Part shown: positions 1 to 14,367 of the stretch, in pieces | Layout of the letters: each line of letters opens with the position of its first letter | Position numbering within the stretch: position 1 is the first letter of the stretch | From: Homarus americanus | Taxonomy: Eukaryota; Arthropoda; Malacostraca; Decapoda; Nephropidae | Assembly (NCBI RefSeq): GCF_018991925.1 | Contig: NW_024726235.1 | Span: forward strand, 1,792,601 to 1,856,600 | Length of the DNA stretch: 64,000 nucleotides | Reading direction: 5' to 3' | Position numbers and translations under genes: made by a program | Notes under the pieces: model-generated | Seen by the model: the letters and a program-made list of their open reading frames with translations, nothing else | Databases searched by the model: none | What the model was told of the DNA's origin: nothing

Positions 1-483
1 AACGACTGCACTTTTCTTGTTTACATATAAGGTACGGTGATACTTACGAAAATGAAAGTGGGTCTCATAGGTCTGACATCCCGTTAGGTGCTGTGCGGAT
101 ACAGTATACTGGCATGTAAGTAGGGTATACGTCTTCAGACTTAGGTCGACTAGAGGTACCCTGGGCATGAAGTAGTTGTCTCTCTGGGAGTAAGTTTCAC
201 TAAAGTTGGACCATTAGTTCTTGTCGGGAGCTTTGGTGATATGTTTGTTTATATCCCGCTTTCAGCTTTACATACACACGCTAACACATACGTATACTCT
301 CTCCAGAATGTATCCTAAACCATTTTGTGAGACAATATGACATAACAGACGAAGGATTTGCTACATAAGTACATTCATAGTCACATGAACTTCCGGTTTG
401 TCAACGTTGCAAAATTATGTTTATTCCCGTGCCTTAATGGCGTATATACAAATGCACACGCTGACTACGCACATGAAGTAACA
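1..483. other. Gene-free stretch
   Basis: No coding region, RNA gene or clear repeat is visible. Ordinary AT-balanced intergenic sequence that ends in a short (AC)n run before the pyrimidine tract. Confidence 0.5.
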
Positions 484-818
484 TTCTCTCTCACACACAC
501 ACACACATAATGGATTTTTTCCTCTTGACTTTTTTCTTGTTACTCTCCCCTATTTTTCTTCCTCCATTCCTCCCTCCCCTCCCTCCTCTTTCTCCTCTCC
601 CGTTCATTCTCCCTTCCTTCTTTCCCCACTCCTTATTTCCCCCCATCCTTATATTTCCCTCCATTTCACCTTCCCCTTCCCTCCCTTTTCCCTTTCCTTC
701 CTCTCCCTCCTCTAACTTCTTTTTCTCTCCCCTTTCCTCCCCTTCTATGTCCCCTTCATTTCCCCTCACCTCCATCCGTCCTTCCCTTTCTCCCTTCCCT
801 TCCTCGCTGAGCCAAGGT
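484..818. repeat. Pyrimidine-rich tract with short (AC)n
   Basis: After a short (CA)n run, about 300 bases of the + strand are almost entirely C and T (runs of CCTCCCT, TTCCTT). Open frames on both strands are a by-product of the composition: Pro/Ser/Leu/Phe on one strand, Glu/Gly/Arg/Lys on the other. I do not call a gene. Such a homopurine-homopyrimidine stretch could form a triplex. Confidence 0.8.
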
Positions 819-1033
819 TTTTGAGACAATCTTTTTTTTTTCGCTCATGAATCTTTGCTCCGCCCAGCAGCGTCACGGAGCCGCTCTCACATCATGACTC
901 CGTTCAGCTGAACTTCCGGGCTCCGTGTTGAACTGCCGGCGATGCCTTCACGGACATCTTGGTCCTGGTGTTTCTTCGTTGGGTGTTCATCTGTGTGCAC
1001 CGAACACTTGCTGGAGTTTAGGGGAAGAACACT

Positions 1034-2316
1034 GTACTCAGTTCACGTATTCTGTGATCACCCTCAACCTATGTATTCTGTGTTCACCCTCAACCTATGT
1101 GTTGTGTGTTCACCCTCAACCTAAGTGTTATGTGTTCACCCTCAACCTATGTATTCTGTGTTCACCCTCAACCTATGTGTTATGTGTTCACCTTCAACCT
1201 ATGTATTCTGTGATCACCCTCAACCTAAGTGTTATGTGTTCACCCTCAACCTAAGTGTTATGTGTTCACCTTCAACCTATGTATTCTGTGATCACCCTCA
1301 ACCTATGTGTTATGTGTACTCCCTCAACCAATGTGTTATGTGTACTCCCTCAACCAATGTGTTATGTGTACTCCCTCAACCAATATGTTATGTGTTCACC
1401 CTCAACCAATGTGTTATGTGTTCACCCTCAACCAATGTGTTATGTGTACTCCCTCAACCAATATGTTATGTGTTCACCCTCAACCAATGTGTTATGTGTT
1501 CACCCTCAACCAATGTGTTATGTGTTCACCCTCAACCAATATGTTATGTGTTCACCCTCAACCAATGTGTTATGTGTTCTCCCTCAACCAATGTGTTATG
1601 TGTACTCCCTCAACCAATGTGTTATGTGTACTCCCTCAACCAATATGTTATGTGTACCCCCTCAACCAATATGTTATGTGTTCACCCTCAACCAATGTGT
1701 TATGTGTTCACCCTCAACCAATGTGTTATGTGTTCACCCTCAACCAATATGTTATGTGTTCACCCTCAACCTATGTGTTATGTGTACTCCCTCAACCAAT
1801 GTGTTATGTGTACTCCCTCAACCAATATGTTATGTGTACTCCCTCAACCAATATGTTATGTGTACTCCCTCAACCAATATATTATGTGCTCACTCTCAAC
1901 CAAATCAACCAATGTGTTATGTGTACTCCCTCAACCAATATATTATGTGTTCACCCTCAACCAATGTGTTATGTGTTCACCCTCAACCAATGTGTTATGT
2001 GTACTCCCTCAACCAATGTATTATGTGTTCACCCTCAACCAATGTGTTATGTGTACTCCCTCAACCAATATATTATGTGTTCACCCTCAACCAATGTGTT
2101 ATGTGTTCACCCTCAACCAATGTGTTATGTGTTCACCCTCAACCAATGTGTTATGTATACTCCCTCATCCAATATGTTATGTGTTCACCCTCAACCAGTG
2201 TGTTATGTGTACTCCCTCAACCAATATGTTATGTGTACTCCCTCAACCAATATATTATGTGTTCACCCTCAACCAATGTGTTAAGTGTTCACCCTCAACC
2301 TATGTGTCATGTGTTC
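1034..2316. repeat. 26-bp minisatellite, about 48 copies
   Basis: Head-to-tail copies of a 26-base unit, roughly CCTCAACCAATGTGTTATGTG plus ACTC or a variant. The left copies (to about 1310) carry CCTATG and TTCACC variants; the right copies mostly carry CCAATG/CCAATA with TACTCC or TTCACC. Because 26 is not a multiple of 3 and the unit contains no stop in any phase, all three + frames stay open for 325-407 codons and encode the same 26-residue periodic peptide. This argues against a real protein. Confidence 0.95.
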
Positions 2317-2359
2317 GCCGCCTCTCCAGCCTCAACACCTTTGATTGACGCTGATATGG

Positions 2360-3069
2360 GGTAAAATTTTGTAATTAATTCTTGATGGCTCGTTAGCACC
2401 CACCCCACCCTCCTCCCTCCACTTGATCTGCTCAGTGACCCGGACTAAACTGCCTTCAGGAATGACATGAAATAATACACTCAGTGGAATGACACATATA
2501 CAGTAGACAGTAACCCTCGTTGTTTTCTGTCTCTTAAAACCTATCGAGAAACTTAATTCACACCAGCTATTGAATGTTGATCCGCTCTCCTTGCAAGATG
2601 ACCTTTCACTTCCTCATCCCTTGCAACAGTGTCTCTTGCTTAAGGTGAAGATCTCCCATGATGATTTATTTTCTTACTTCCTATTAGATTCTTCCAAACA
2701 GACTTGTGTCCATGTTTCTCTGATGACTTACGACTGTGACTCATAATACCAAGACAGTTTCTGGAAGTCCTTGATAATAGGATAACAAATGCATTATCGT
2801 TTTACTAAGGTTTTATTAATGGGAAAAACTTATTTATTTTTTAGTAATTTAAAGTCTAAAAATGGAGGTGAATTTCATACGGTATCTGTGTTAATTATAT
2901 TTAAGAAATTGTAACGGTAGAAGGATGAAGGAAGTGAGTGACGGCTGGGGGTGACCAAGGACGACTGTGAGAGCTGTGGTGAGGTCGGACAACTCCTTGA
3001 TACGTACTGAGTTTTTGCTTCGCAATCTTATGCGTATCTGGGTGCTTGTAGTTTGTGCACATATGCATG

Positions 3070-3071
<2 letters not shown>
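2360..3071. other. Gene-free stretch
   Basis: Nothing beyond ordinary AT-rich intergenic sequence is seen between the 26-bp minisatellite and a (GT)n run. Confidence 0.5.

Positions 3072-3101
<30 letters not shown>
3072..3101. repeat. (GT)15 microsatellite
   Basis: Uninterrupted GT dinucleotides. Confidence 0.95.
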
Positions 3102-3103
<2 letters not shown>

Positions 3104-3957
3104 GGCATTTGTTTCTTTGAATGTTTACATACAGTATACAGTATCAAAACATGTATTTGAAGTTCTTTATTTTGTAACGACTATATTATGTTCTGAAGCA
3201 AATAGCAGTAATGTGTATCAATTTATGTATGTTTAATACTTTTCTCCGCGAGTGTTCATTATAGTATATACTTAACTTTCACATATGTCCCCGGATATGC
3301 AGTACTGTACCTAATTCTTGTTTATACAGTTGAAGGGCTCACCTTAGCCTCGTCGTGTGGGCTGAGGATGTTTATATTCCTGGTTGCATTAGTCAGCCTA
3401 CATCTCTCCTTGCTTTGAGTGACTGAGTAAGAATGTTTAATCCACGTAAGGGAGTTTGTTCTCTCGTTATATACGCTGTCTCGTAATAACCCAACCACGA
3501 CGCTTTCTTGGACTTCCTTTTTTCGGGACGCTTGGTTAGTGTTACAGTTCCTGCTGATATACATTTATGTGATGACGTTCTAATAGCTTATTGTATCTGA
3601 CTGTACCTTTCCTTTCAACTGAAATACTGTACAATTTTAGAACAAACTGTATCGCTGTATAACTGTGTGGCTGTATTGCTGTATCATTGTGTTGTATAAC
3701 TGCGTCACTGTATCGCTGTCTCTATATATACCTTATGTAATATTAAGGGGAGATGACGTAGGCGGGGATCAACTCGTTCCCTCTCACCCAGGCTAATAAG
3801 TGTGTGTGTCCTTGCTAGGAGAAGCTCACGCCACCTCCATCACTATCACCATCACCACCACCACCACTACAACCACCGTCACACCACCGCACCTATCACC
3901 ACTGTCACTCCAGCTACCATCACAACCACCACCACCACCACTGACAGCTAAAAGTAA
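3102..3957. other. Gene-free stretch with weak internal repeats
   Basis: No gene seen. At 3648-3724 there is a degenerate short repeat built on CTGTATCGCTGTATAACTGT-like words. At 3836-3945 there is an impure (ACC)/(ATC)n region. Confidence 0.5.
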
Positions 3958-4190
3958 TCGGGGTATACGGCTTGGTAGTTCACTTGTTTCTCACCTTCGC
4001 GATCCGGGTTCGATTACCACTTAGGTCAGATGTGAGAAGAGTGTTGTCCACTTTGACCTTACCGAACATTACAAATTTTCTCCAGGTAATTTCAGTTTCC
4101 TCCAGTACTAAAAACATTTGGCTTATAAAAAGATCGCCTTCGCTTGACCTATAAGGGAGGTCAGTTAGTCGTAATAGACATAGGTATATA
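3958..4190 (+). mobile_element. tRNA-derived SINE candidate
   Basis: A Pol III type internal promoter is visible. An A-box-like word (GGCTTGGTAGTTCA) starts near 3969, and a good B box (GGTTCGATTACC) lies at 4007-4018, about 35 bases further on, as in a tRNA. No complete tRNA cloverleaf follows. Instead there is a tRNA-unrelated body with TTTCCTCCAGTACT-like words and then the (ACT)n block, which could be the simple-repeat 3' tail typical of SINEs. The family is not identified, and a decayed tRNA pseudogene is the alternative. Confidence 0.45.
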
Positions 4191-4201
4191 TGATGATCAC
4201 A

Positions 4202-4202
<1 letters not shown>

Positions 4203-4272
<70 letters not shown>

Positions 4273-4415
4273 TACCACTACCACTACCACTACCACCACC
4301 ACCACCACCACCTACCATCACCATCATTACTACCACCACCACCATTACTACTACTACCACTACTACTACTAACTACTACTACTACTATTACTACTACTAC
4401 TACTACTACTACTAC
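4203..4415. repeat. (ACT)n/(ACC)n trinucleotide array
   Basis: Long run of ACT with an internal block of ACC and CATC variants. The open frames across it (poly-Thr, poly-Ser) are artefacts. It follows the SINE candidate and may be its expanded tail. Confidence 0.9.
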
Positions 4416-4613
4416 GCCACCACAGGAGCAGTTGCTACAGCATCCGGCTTTGAGAGATTACTCTTATCATTGAAAAATTAGTAGAGTACAGATGAAAAGA
4501 GACCTTACTTCACGCCGCCGCAAAGTCGTCAGTACTCGTGACTTTTTAAGTAATAAATACTACTTATCAACCACGTGATGTTTGTATTAATAGTGTTCTC
4601 AACCGCCCGGCCG

Positions 4614-4614
<1 letters not shown>

Positions 4615-4661
<47 letters not shown>
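4615..4661. repeat. (GT)n microsatellite
   Basis: About 23 uninterrupted TG units. Confidence 0.95.
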
Positions 4662-4665
<4 letters not shown>

Positions 4666-4797
4666 GCTCTACTTGTCACTGCTCTTATAACGACAGCTTT
4701 GAGTTATGTTCAGATATACAAATAATGGTAAAAGTTTAGGTTTAGAGTACAAGCACGTATTTAAACATTGAGTACAAGTATAGATTTCCATGTACGG

Positions 4798-4873
4798 CAC
4801 AAGTTCAGATTTACAGTAGTTATATAGCACAAGTTCAGATTTACAGTAGTTATATAGCACAAGTTCAGATTTA
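4798..4873. repeat. 30-bp tandem repeat, 2.5 copies
   Basis: Two near-identical 30-base units (CACAAGTTCAGATTTACAGT followed by AGTTATATAG) and a partial third. Flanking sequence on both sides holds weaker GTACAAGTTTAGATTTA-like relics, so the array was probably longer. Confidence 0.8.
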
Positions 4874-7800
4874 AGCTTACAGTATGATTGCAGATTTAAT
4901 TATTGAGTAAATGTACAGATTTAAGTATAAAGTACCGAACGAGTAATTTCTATATGAAGACTGTGTTATAAAACTGGAAAAACCGTAACATTGATCAGGT
5001 GACCCGTCCTCCGAGACACCACAGATTAACCCACTTTAGTTTATTCACTGTCAGGAGGAATCTATGTGGTTTATTCACCGTCAGGAGGAGTGTATAGGTC
5101 GTCAGCCTCCAAACTCTATGAAGAAGTCTGGATAGAGCTCATGAATGTTAGGAACTCCAGCTATTTTCTTCTGGTGTGGTGTGGTTAGGTTAAGTTAGGT
5201 TGGTATTATGGTGTTTAATAATAATCATCATCATCATCATCATCATCAATGTTGTATGGAAAATAGCTGCAAAAGGTTGATGATGATGATTTAATTTTAG
5301 TGCTGACCTAACCTAACCAAACCTAACCTAACTCACCCAATTTACTGTCTGGGTGTTTAATTATCAGATGAAATTGCGGAGGTTCCTAATCTTCATGAAA
5401 TCCAACTAATGATATTCTGGGATTATGTATTAAATTCATCACCTTGGTTGGATTAGCCGAGCGTGATAGTGTAATACTTTTTTTATTTTTATTTATTTAT
5501 TTATATATTTATTGGGCACTCCCCTACATCCTTGTGTAAGGCGAAGAGCTGGACGTCCTCACCAACTCCCAAGGTCACCTACGCATCTCGCATACAGATA
5601 CACAGACAGACAGACACATTTAAACGAGGGCGAGGGGGCTTGGCAAACACATATCTCTCTACCAAACTTCATATCAAAGTTTAATTTCCCCTCATTAAAT
5701 TTATCATGGAAATGGCCAGAATGCATTGTGTTGTGCCTCTGGGCTTCTATTTATCTTCTAATTTACGCGCGCGCGTGTGTGTGTGAGGAGTTAGATGGCC
5801 CCCTCACACCACCTAATCTTAAGCGAAAGGTCCGAGAAACTTTAAACGACTGTACCTTCACCCAACCCGCCCAAATTTGGAATCTTGGGTCCACCCTTGG
5901 CTGTGGTCCAGACACGAAGGATTTTTCTACATTGGAAATATAGATGAAGACAAAAAAAAAAAAGATTTATAAAAAGATCAAGAAATTAGGGCAAAATATG
6001 TATACATAATAAAACATTAATCCCCCCCAACGCCAGTGTGTATGTGTGTGTGTGTGATTTTTTAAAACTCCAAAAGCATATATTCCGGACACAATTAAGG
6101 GCCTTTTATTTCGTGTTATTTTATTTACTGTGTCATAAGCCGGCGTCGTGTTGGTGTGGCCGTACTCCCTGTGTGATCACTGGAGGTGTTGTACACAATT
6201 AACGGAGAGACGCGTTATATTTCCCTGTCTTTGTTCCCACAAGAGACACACTGGTTGCCCTTCACCTGTCAGGGCGGCCCTCACTAACACCGTTGGTCTC
6301 TCGGGTACACATTCTCAGAAATCCGTACGTTAAATTTTCCCAAACAGGAGATGAGAGTACATCAGAGATCATATAACCTGCACTACAACACGAATATAGT
6401 GGGCGAAACAGACTCGAAATTACTCTTAAGAATCTTCGGTAACTGTTGTGTTGTTTCATCTTCAGTTGGGGGAAACAATCGACTTACGAACCTTTAAGAA
6501 TCTAGACCCAGGTTGTCCAGCACGCTCAGGTGCGCCTCACCTTCCTGGATCATGGTGGTGATGCGCGGAGAGAAAGTCCCTCACTCCCTCCCACACACAC
6601 CTGACACAAGCGACACAAGCACAGCTCCACCCATGTTGTATCACTGAAGCCGCCTATTTATCCTCTGTTTTTGTTTCCAGGACTGTGTATGATACAATAC
6701 CGTAATCTTACACCTAGCAGCTAACTGACGGAGAAACTACATACTGTAGATAAAAGAAACATTAATACAAAATTATAGAAATGTATAAGTATAATTAAAG
6801 ACAATCTATTATCTTAAGATCACAAGGAATTTTATATTTTTAAGTCTCTTGACAAAAAAACATCCATCAAATAGTGATATGCTGTCAGGGGCACAAGTTA
6901 GGCCCACACGCACACCCTCCACACGTTCCTCCTCCACTGCCACACCCCGTCACCACACCGGTTTACGTTATTATGTAATAATTGGTTGAAAGTTCGTCAA
7001 AGATATAATTTCTTTTCGTAGTTTGTAAATCTGCTTATACATCTAATCGTTCTTCATAGAATTTACAGCAATTTAGAAAATAGGCTGTGTGTGTTGTATA
7101 ATACATTGCTCGTCTTTGCTGTATAATTGTCTGCGAATGTATTTTTTGCAGGTGTGTCATTGATAAGTATTTAAATCACCTAAAATACTGTTTTATCAGA
7201 ATTAGGTTGAAGCACCACTATACTTTCTCCTGCAGTGTCTTGTCTCATAATGAGTTCACTTCATTATCTTCTGATAATCGTTGTCGGCGTCCCTGACCTT
7301 AAAGCCTTTATCAGCTCCAGGTATCTGCACTGAACTTTGGTCTTTATCATATCTTAAGGCGGATCCAGGACACTCTCCCCCTCCTCCCCCACCCTCCCAT
7401 CTCGTCGTCTGCAGCTGCCAGCCGAGTGTGCTTTCTCAAGTGTGAGGAAACCTGGGCATTTTCCCTCGATAATTACGAAAAAGAGAAAACCCCCGCGTAA
7501 CTGAAATAGATCTCGGGACATGAGTAACATTTTATGACAATGACAGCGGACGAACAGAAGGGTCACGCCCTAGTGAGGGATCAAATGCAACCACAATAAC
7601 ATATTTAACGTAAAGTAGTAGTCAGGAAAATTTATACTCTCCTTTTGGCATATATATAGTCCCCATAAACGCGTAATTTGAAAATAGGATTCCTGTAAGC
7701 TGTAACCTCGTTTTCAGGGATAAACACTGAATACAAATATAGCATTTTCATTTTCAGTAACTCTCAGACACATTTATTTTGTCCCCGTTTTTTGAGATCG

Positions 7801-8148
7801 CGGGGGTGACGTCAGAGTCGCCTGGCACAACGCTGCCACGGGGTGATGGACGTGTTTATAAATACTGTTTCCTCCTGTTTACAGAATGGTGGATCCGCTC
7901 ATACACAACCGCTGGGCGTCGCCATTCTGGTCCTAACCCACCACCAGTGTTGTTGTTTCCTGTTTGTTGTAACAAAAGTAATATGTTGGTTATCGTGTAA
8001 GGCACACACACACAAATCATTCTATATAATCAAATCTCACGTACCGTTGATGTCACAAATATATTTCTACACTTTAACACCTATAAGTTCTTTAAGAGTA
8101 TATATAGCCTACCCATACATACACCAGCTATCATCTTATAAAGGCTAA
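4874..8148. other. Gene-free stretch
   Basis: No convincing exon, RNA gene or transposon was recognised apart from the TTAGG-type inverted repeat at 5183-5332. Open frames of 60-143 codons (for example 5512-5943) show no recognisable domain, no splice-site context and no coding bias that I can see. Confidence 0.45.
5183..5332. repeat. Inverted repeat with TTAGG/CCTAA arms
   Basis: The left arm carries GGTTAGGTTAAGTTAGGTTGG followed by TAAT and (CAT)n. The right arm carries (GAT)n followed by TTAATTTT and CCTAACCTAACCAAACCTAA. The arms are imperfect reverse complements in the same order, so the segment could fold back. The words resemble the arthropod TTAGG telomere unit but are short and degenerate. 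Confidence 0.55.
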
Positions 8149-8395
8149 GGGCGCGTTCACACTGAGTTCGGAATCAGACCTAACTTGACGCAAATTGTCC
8201 GACAGTTTCGTCTGAAATAAATAAAAGGACAAGGAATAACCCGTTGCAGTTTGTCATAATCCGGCGTGGCAGAGTGAACAGCTCGCCCAGAATTTGAAGT
8301 AATGCAACCGGATTTTTCTTGTTCGTTTTTACCGGACGAAACTGTCGGACGCTTTTCTTCAGAATTTTGTTCGATTCCTACTGAGGAACATGCCC
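8149..8395. mobile_element. PIF/Harbinger-like MITE
   Basis: A 247-bp non-coding element with terminal inverted repeats. It begins GGGCGCGTTCACACTGAG and ends with the complement of GGGCATGTTCCTCAGTAGGAA. Directly outside both ends is TAA, a 3-bp target duplication of the kind made by PIF/Harbinger transposases. Inside, GTCCGACAGTTTCGTC is mirrored by GACGAAACTGTCGGAC, so the arms are over 60 bp long. There is no open frame of note. Superfamily assignment rests on the ends and target duplication only. Confidence 0.6.
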
Positions 8396-10504
<2,109 letters not shown>

Positions 10505-10519
10505 AATAATAATAATAAT

Positions 10520-10560
<41 letters not shown>

Positions 10561-10562
10561 CA

Positions 10563-10594
<32 letters not shown>
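10505..10594. repeat. (AAT)n-(ATT)n palindromic microsatellite
   Basis: A block of AAT repeats runs directly into a block of ATT repeats, giving a perfect-looking inverted repeat of trinucleotides with a short CATCATT interruption. It could form a hairpin. Confidence 0.9.
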
Positions 10595-13500
10595 GCCGTC
10601 AACCGAAACTCGATAATTTTATCTTAGCCTTCAATAGTTCAGACAATTTTAAGACTTCTATGACGTTTCCCTCGCAAATGACCTATATTATTATTATTAT
10701 TGTTATTATATATGTACTTTGATATTTGGTTTGTCTCTTTAATTCTACGGCTACCCCTTTAAACTCATTCAAAGTCATGCAACTCCCGCATTTAATTTCA
10801 TTCAAAGTTGTTAAGTATACCATTTAAACTCACTCGTAAACTGTTTATTTACGTCCATTTTCTTTGTTGCAATAAATGAAAATGGAGGATTATATGGGGG
10901 ACCTATTTATAATTTTATTATGGCTGTAAGATAACGCAATCATTTTACTTTAGTGTACTTTATTTTATTTTAGGCTGTAGATATTTGTCCGGTTGTCGGT
11001 TAGGTTTTTTTTGAGACTAACACCAGGACGAAGCTGTAAAAACGTTATTTACAATCTATTAAATAGATAAATGGAAACGAAAATGCACACAACCTACAGC
11101 TGTATTGAAATTGACCTAACCAATCTAGCTTTTAAAGTAACCTTTAATAGATAAACATCAGTCGCGAATGTCCTTCATGATGATACTCGGATACTGGAAA
11201 GCATTACGATATGTAATCTGTAATACTACATTGAAATCCTGCTTGCCTGTGTTCCATTTCTATGTAGAATTTATATAAGGAATGAATATATGACGCATTC
11301 ATATTCTCATGAAAATAATTTCCTGCCATTTAAATTTTGATGAGGGCGGGCAAGGCAGGATGAGGGAGAGGGGGGTGAATCTCCTTCCCTAGTCCTAACA
11401 ACTTTGTGTAGTATTTCTAACTCATTTAGAATCACACGAAGAGACTGTAAAGATATTCAAAACAAGAACACATACATTTAGAATCACAACTGATTTTTTT
11501 ACTTCCTTATGGACCCACGAATTAATCCTTTTTTTTTTAGGGGGTGGGGGGCTGCATTCCTGACGCTTCAGTTACCATGGTGAGGCGCGCCTACAATGTT
11601 TCCAGGAAGAGCGCAAATTGAATTCATTGACAAATTTCCTACAATGGTTTGGGTCTCTCAGTACGTTGTATTCTAACTTACAGTGAAACTATTAGTGCCT
11701 TCCATCGAACGTTCCGAGTTTACACACAATACAATGTGATTGACCACTTTTCCTATCGTATTCCAGCGCAACACATGCCACTCATGCTGTTCAGCTCAGG
11801 CTCGTCGAGCTACCAAACGGCATATTATTATATCGTATTTATTTTTAAAATGGAATTACTTTTATAAGATTGAAAGTACATTCTGAAATACATCTTGGTG
11901 TGTATTATACATTTCAGTAAACATGATATGTATGGTGATGTGCCAATGGTATTTCGATCAATTCATAGAAAATATGCGTAAATATCCACAGATGGCACCC
12001 AGGGTATCATCCGGGACCGTGGTAGCCGCGAATTCCACAGTGAAATGAGAAACAGTAGGGAGAAGACACACGCGGATCTTGACACGGCTTTTGTGACATT
12101 TTGATGCTTCCCAGTTACCATCACGGATCTAATTTCGCCTCTGCGGAATTATAACACGACGGGAAATAAGACACCACAGGAAATTGTTAAAACCTTGCAT
12201 AGCGTGAGTGTATTTTTTTTCTAATGGATACGATATAAACTACACCTGTAAAAAAATGCTGTGGTATGTTACCGTGTGTTGTCAGGGGCATGACCTCGAA
12301 CATCTTGTGAACGTGGTAAATGCTGCTTGATGTATAGCTGATAACTAATGAGATATAAAGGTGATTAAACTATTCATGGAAAGTCGTATTAGACTTTGTT
12401 GTGAATGAAGAGCATGGGTGGTATTTGGTGATTGTGATTAAAAGCATATGTAATAGATTTAAATTTTACATGTGATAATGACGTGATGTAACGTGTCCTG
12501 GCATCATTATAGAATTCTCCTCAGTTTGCGTTTGGGTAGAGTCTTCCCAGAATTAGGTTAGGTTATAATTCCCTACAAGTTGTATCAGGTTAAAATTTCC
12601 CACAGTATAGAATATATTAGGCTCTAATTCCCCACACGTTGGATTAAACTTTAATTACCACAATTTGGGTCATTTGGATTAAGTGAGAACTCGCATCGCT
12701 TGTGTTAAGTTGGATTTCTCACCATTTGGATCAGATCAAATTAAAGTAATCATCAACTGGGTAAATTGGAAACGCGAAAATTTTTCTAAAAATTAATACC
12801 GTTAATTGGTGTGGTTAGGGGTCCGCATTGTCCCATATTTTCTTTACCGTATGTGTTTTAACTTTACGTTGTAGCCCTTGTTAGCTTCCTATCTGCCTCG
12901 TGGGAACTATTTCAAGTGTGTCGTGCTAGGGACTTCCTTCACCTGCGTTAATTACTCCCCTTGGCAATATTAATCATCTCCCTCACCTGTGTTAGGCCCC
13001 TTCATCTGTGTTAATTACCTGCGGCTTAGCCACCTGCATAATTTACCTCCCTCACCTGTGTTGCATATCTTACTCATCTATGTTAATGATTTCACTCAAC
13101 TGTCGTAATTACGGTACCTCCCTCACTTATATTTATTGCCCACCGTAATACTCAACTGTGGTAGCTTACATATTTCACACATTAACATCCTAACACGTGC
13201 AAGCTAATTATCACCTTTGTTCAAACTGATTTACCGAGTCTCGAAGGACTATGAACGTAATTGATACTGTATTGAGGTAATATTTAACTTTCCTTGCGTA
13301 GACTTTATGTTAAGTGTACTTCTTTTTTATGATAATACTGAGTGGTAGTATTGTATTTAATTTTGCAGGAGTAGGTAATGGTGTTATTAAAAAGATCTTA
13401 ATCAGAATTAGGAGTAACGTTCCCATACGAAGAACAGAGACGAACTCTTGTTTTCAAATGACTGTTGTTGAGGCTACAGCATTAAACCATTTATGAAAGA

Positions 13501-14367
13501 TGACTGGAACCAAACTGACCAAACCTATGCCAAAATATAACCTAAGATCTGTAGATTTGGTAAAGTTCATTCGGTTCGTCATCTTCCATGAATTCGTTAC
13601 AGTCGTTGTCTTACAAGCAGCCATTTGTCATTACTGTCTGCATGTTAATACCAGGAGCTATTTAAATATTGTGGTTGATGTTGGATCAACTGTGCTAGAG
13701 GGATTGATCGATGTCAAGAGAGGTGGGTGGATTGATCTACCTTGGCATTCTTTAGCTGAGTCACAATTTTACACTGAGTCATAGATCAGAACCAAGGGGT
13801 TGATTATCACCGAGTGTGAAATGTAGACAGAGGGAGGGGGGGGGGGATATTGCCGTAGCTATGCAGTGTTGGAGGACCAGTTGACTTGCTAAGTTAGGGT
13901 GTGGGCGAATGCCTCCGTGCAGTGTAAATTTGTGAAAGATCATCACTTCATACTTCAGATTTTTCATTTCTATCAGTCGACGTAATATGTGTTGTTTTGT
14001 ACCTTATTTTTCCCGTTTTATATCCATGAAAAAGCTCGCCCAGGATAATTAAGTAATTTTCCTATATTATATGAGATAGCGTTTGTAATTACATGCAATG
14101 TAAAATGTAATTTTTTTTGGTTAAATCTCGCCCCAAACGACACGCTGATAATAATGATTTAAAAATCGACAGCTCAGGATTAAAACAACAACTCGTATGC
14201 GTGCTACTGTCTTCAGGACTGGTTGGAGTGAGAGTAAGGGAGAACTGTAAGTCGGTGGAAAGAGATCAACGGATTTAATTGTTTTTAGATATATTTAAGT
14301 TGATAAGCATGCAGGTAGATGGAGAAGCTTAAGTAAACAAAAACCTGTTAATTCACCTTTGACAGTT
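10595..14367. other. Gene-free stretch
   Basis: No exon or RNA gene recognised. Degenerate repeats are present at 12537-12760 (AATTCCCNACA... and GGATTAA words) and 12925-13150. Open frames of 60-94 codons (11649-11867, 13500-13784) show no family resemblance. Confidence 0.45.
12925..13150. repeat. Degenerate tandem repeat (CTCACCTGTGTTA)
   Basis: Words such as CCTTCACCTGCGTTAATTAC, CCTCACCTGTGTTA, CATCTGTGTTAATTACCT and CTCATCTATGTTAATGATTT recur about every 30-35 bases with heavy drift. Probably an old decayed minisatellite. Confidence 0.55.

Noticed and set aside
1125..2364. Overlapping 325-407 codon open frames
   Set aside because: They are translations of a 26-bp minisatellite in three phases with the same peptide, without domain or splice context.
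5512..5943. 143-codon open frame
   Set aside because: Begins in AT-rich sequence, no domain, no splice sites, and includes a CGCG/GT simple repeat.
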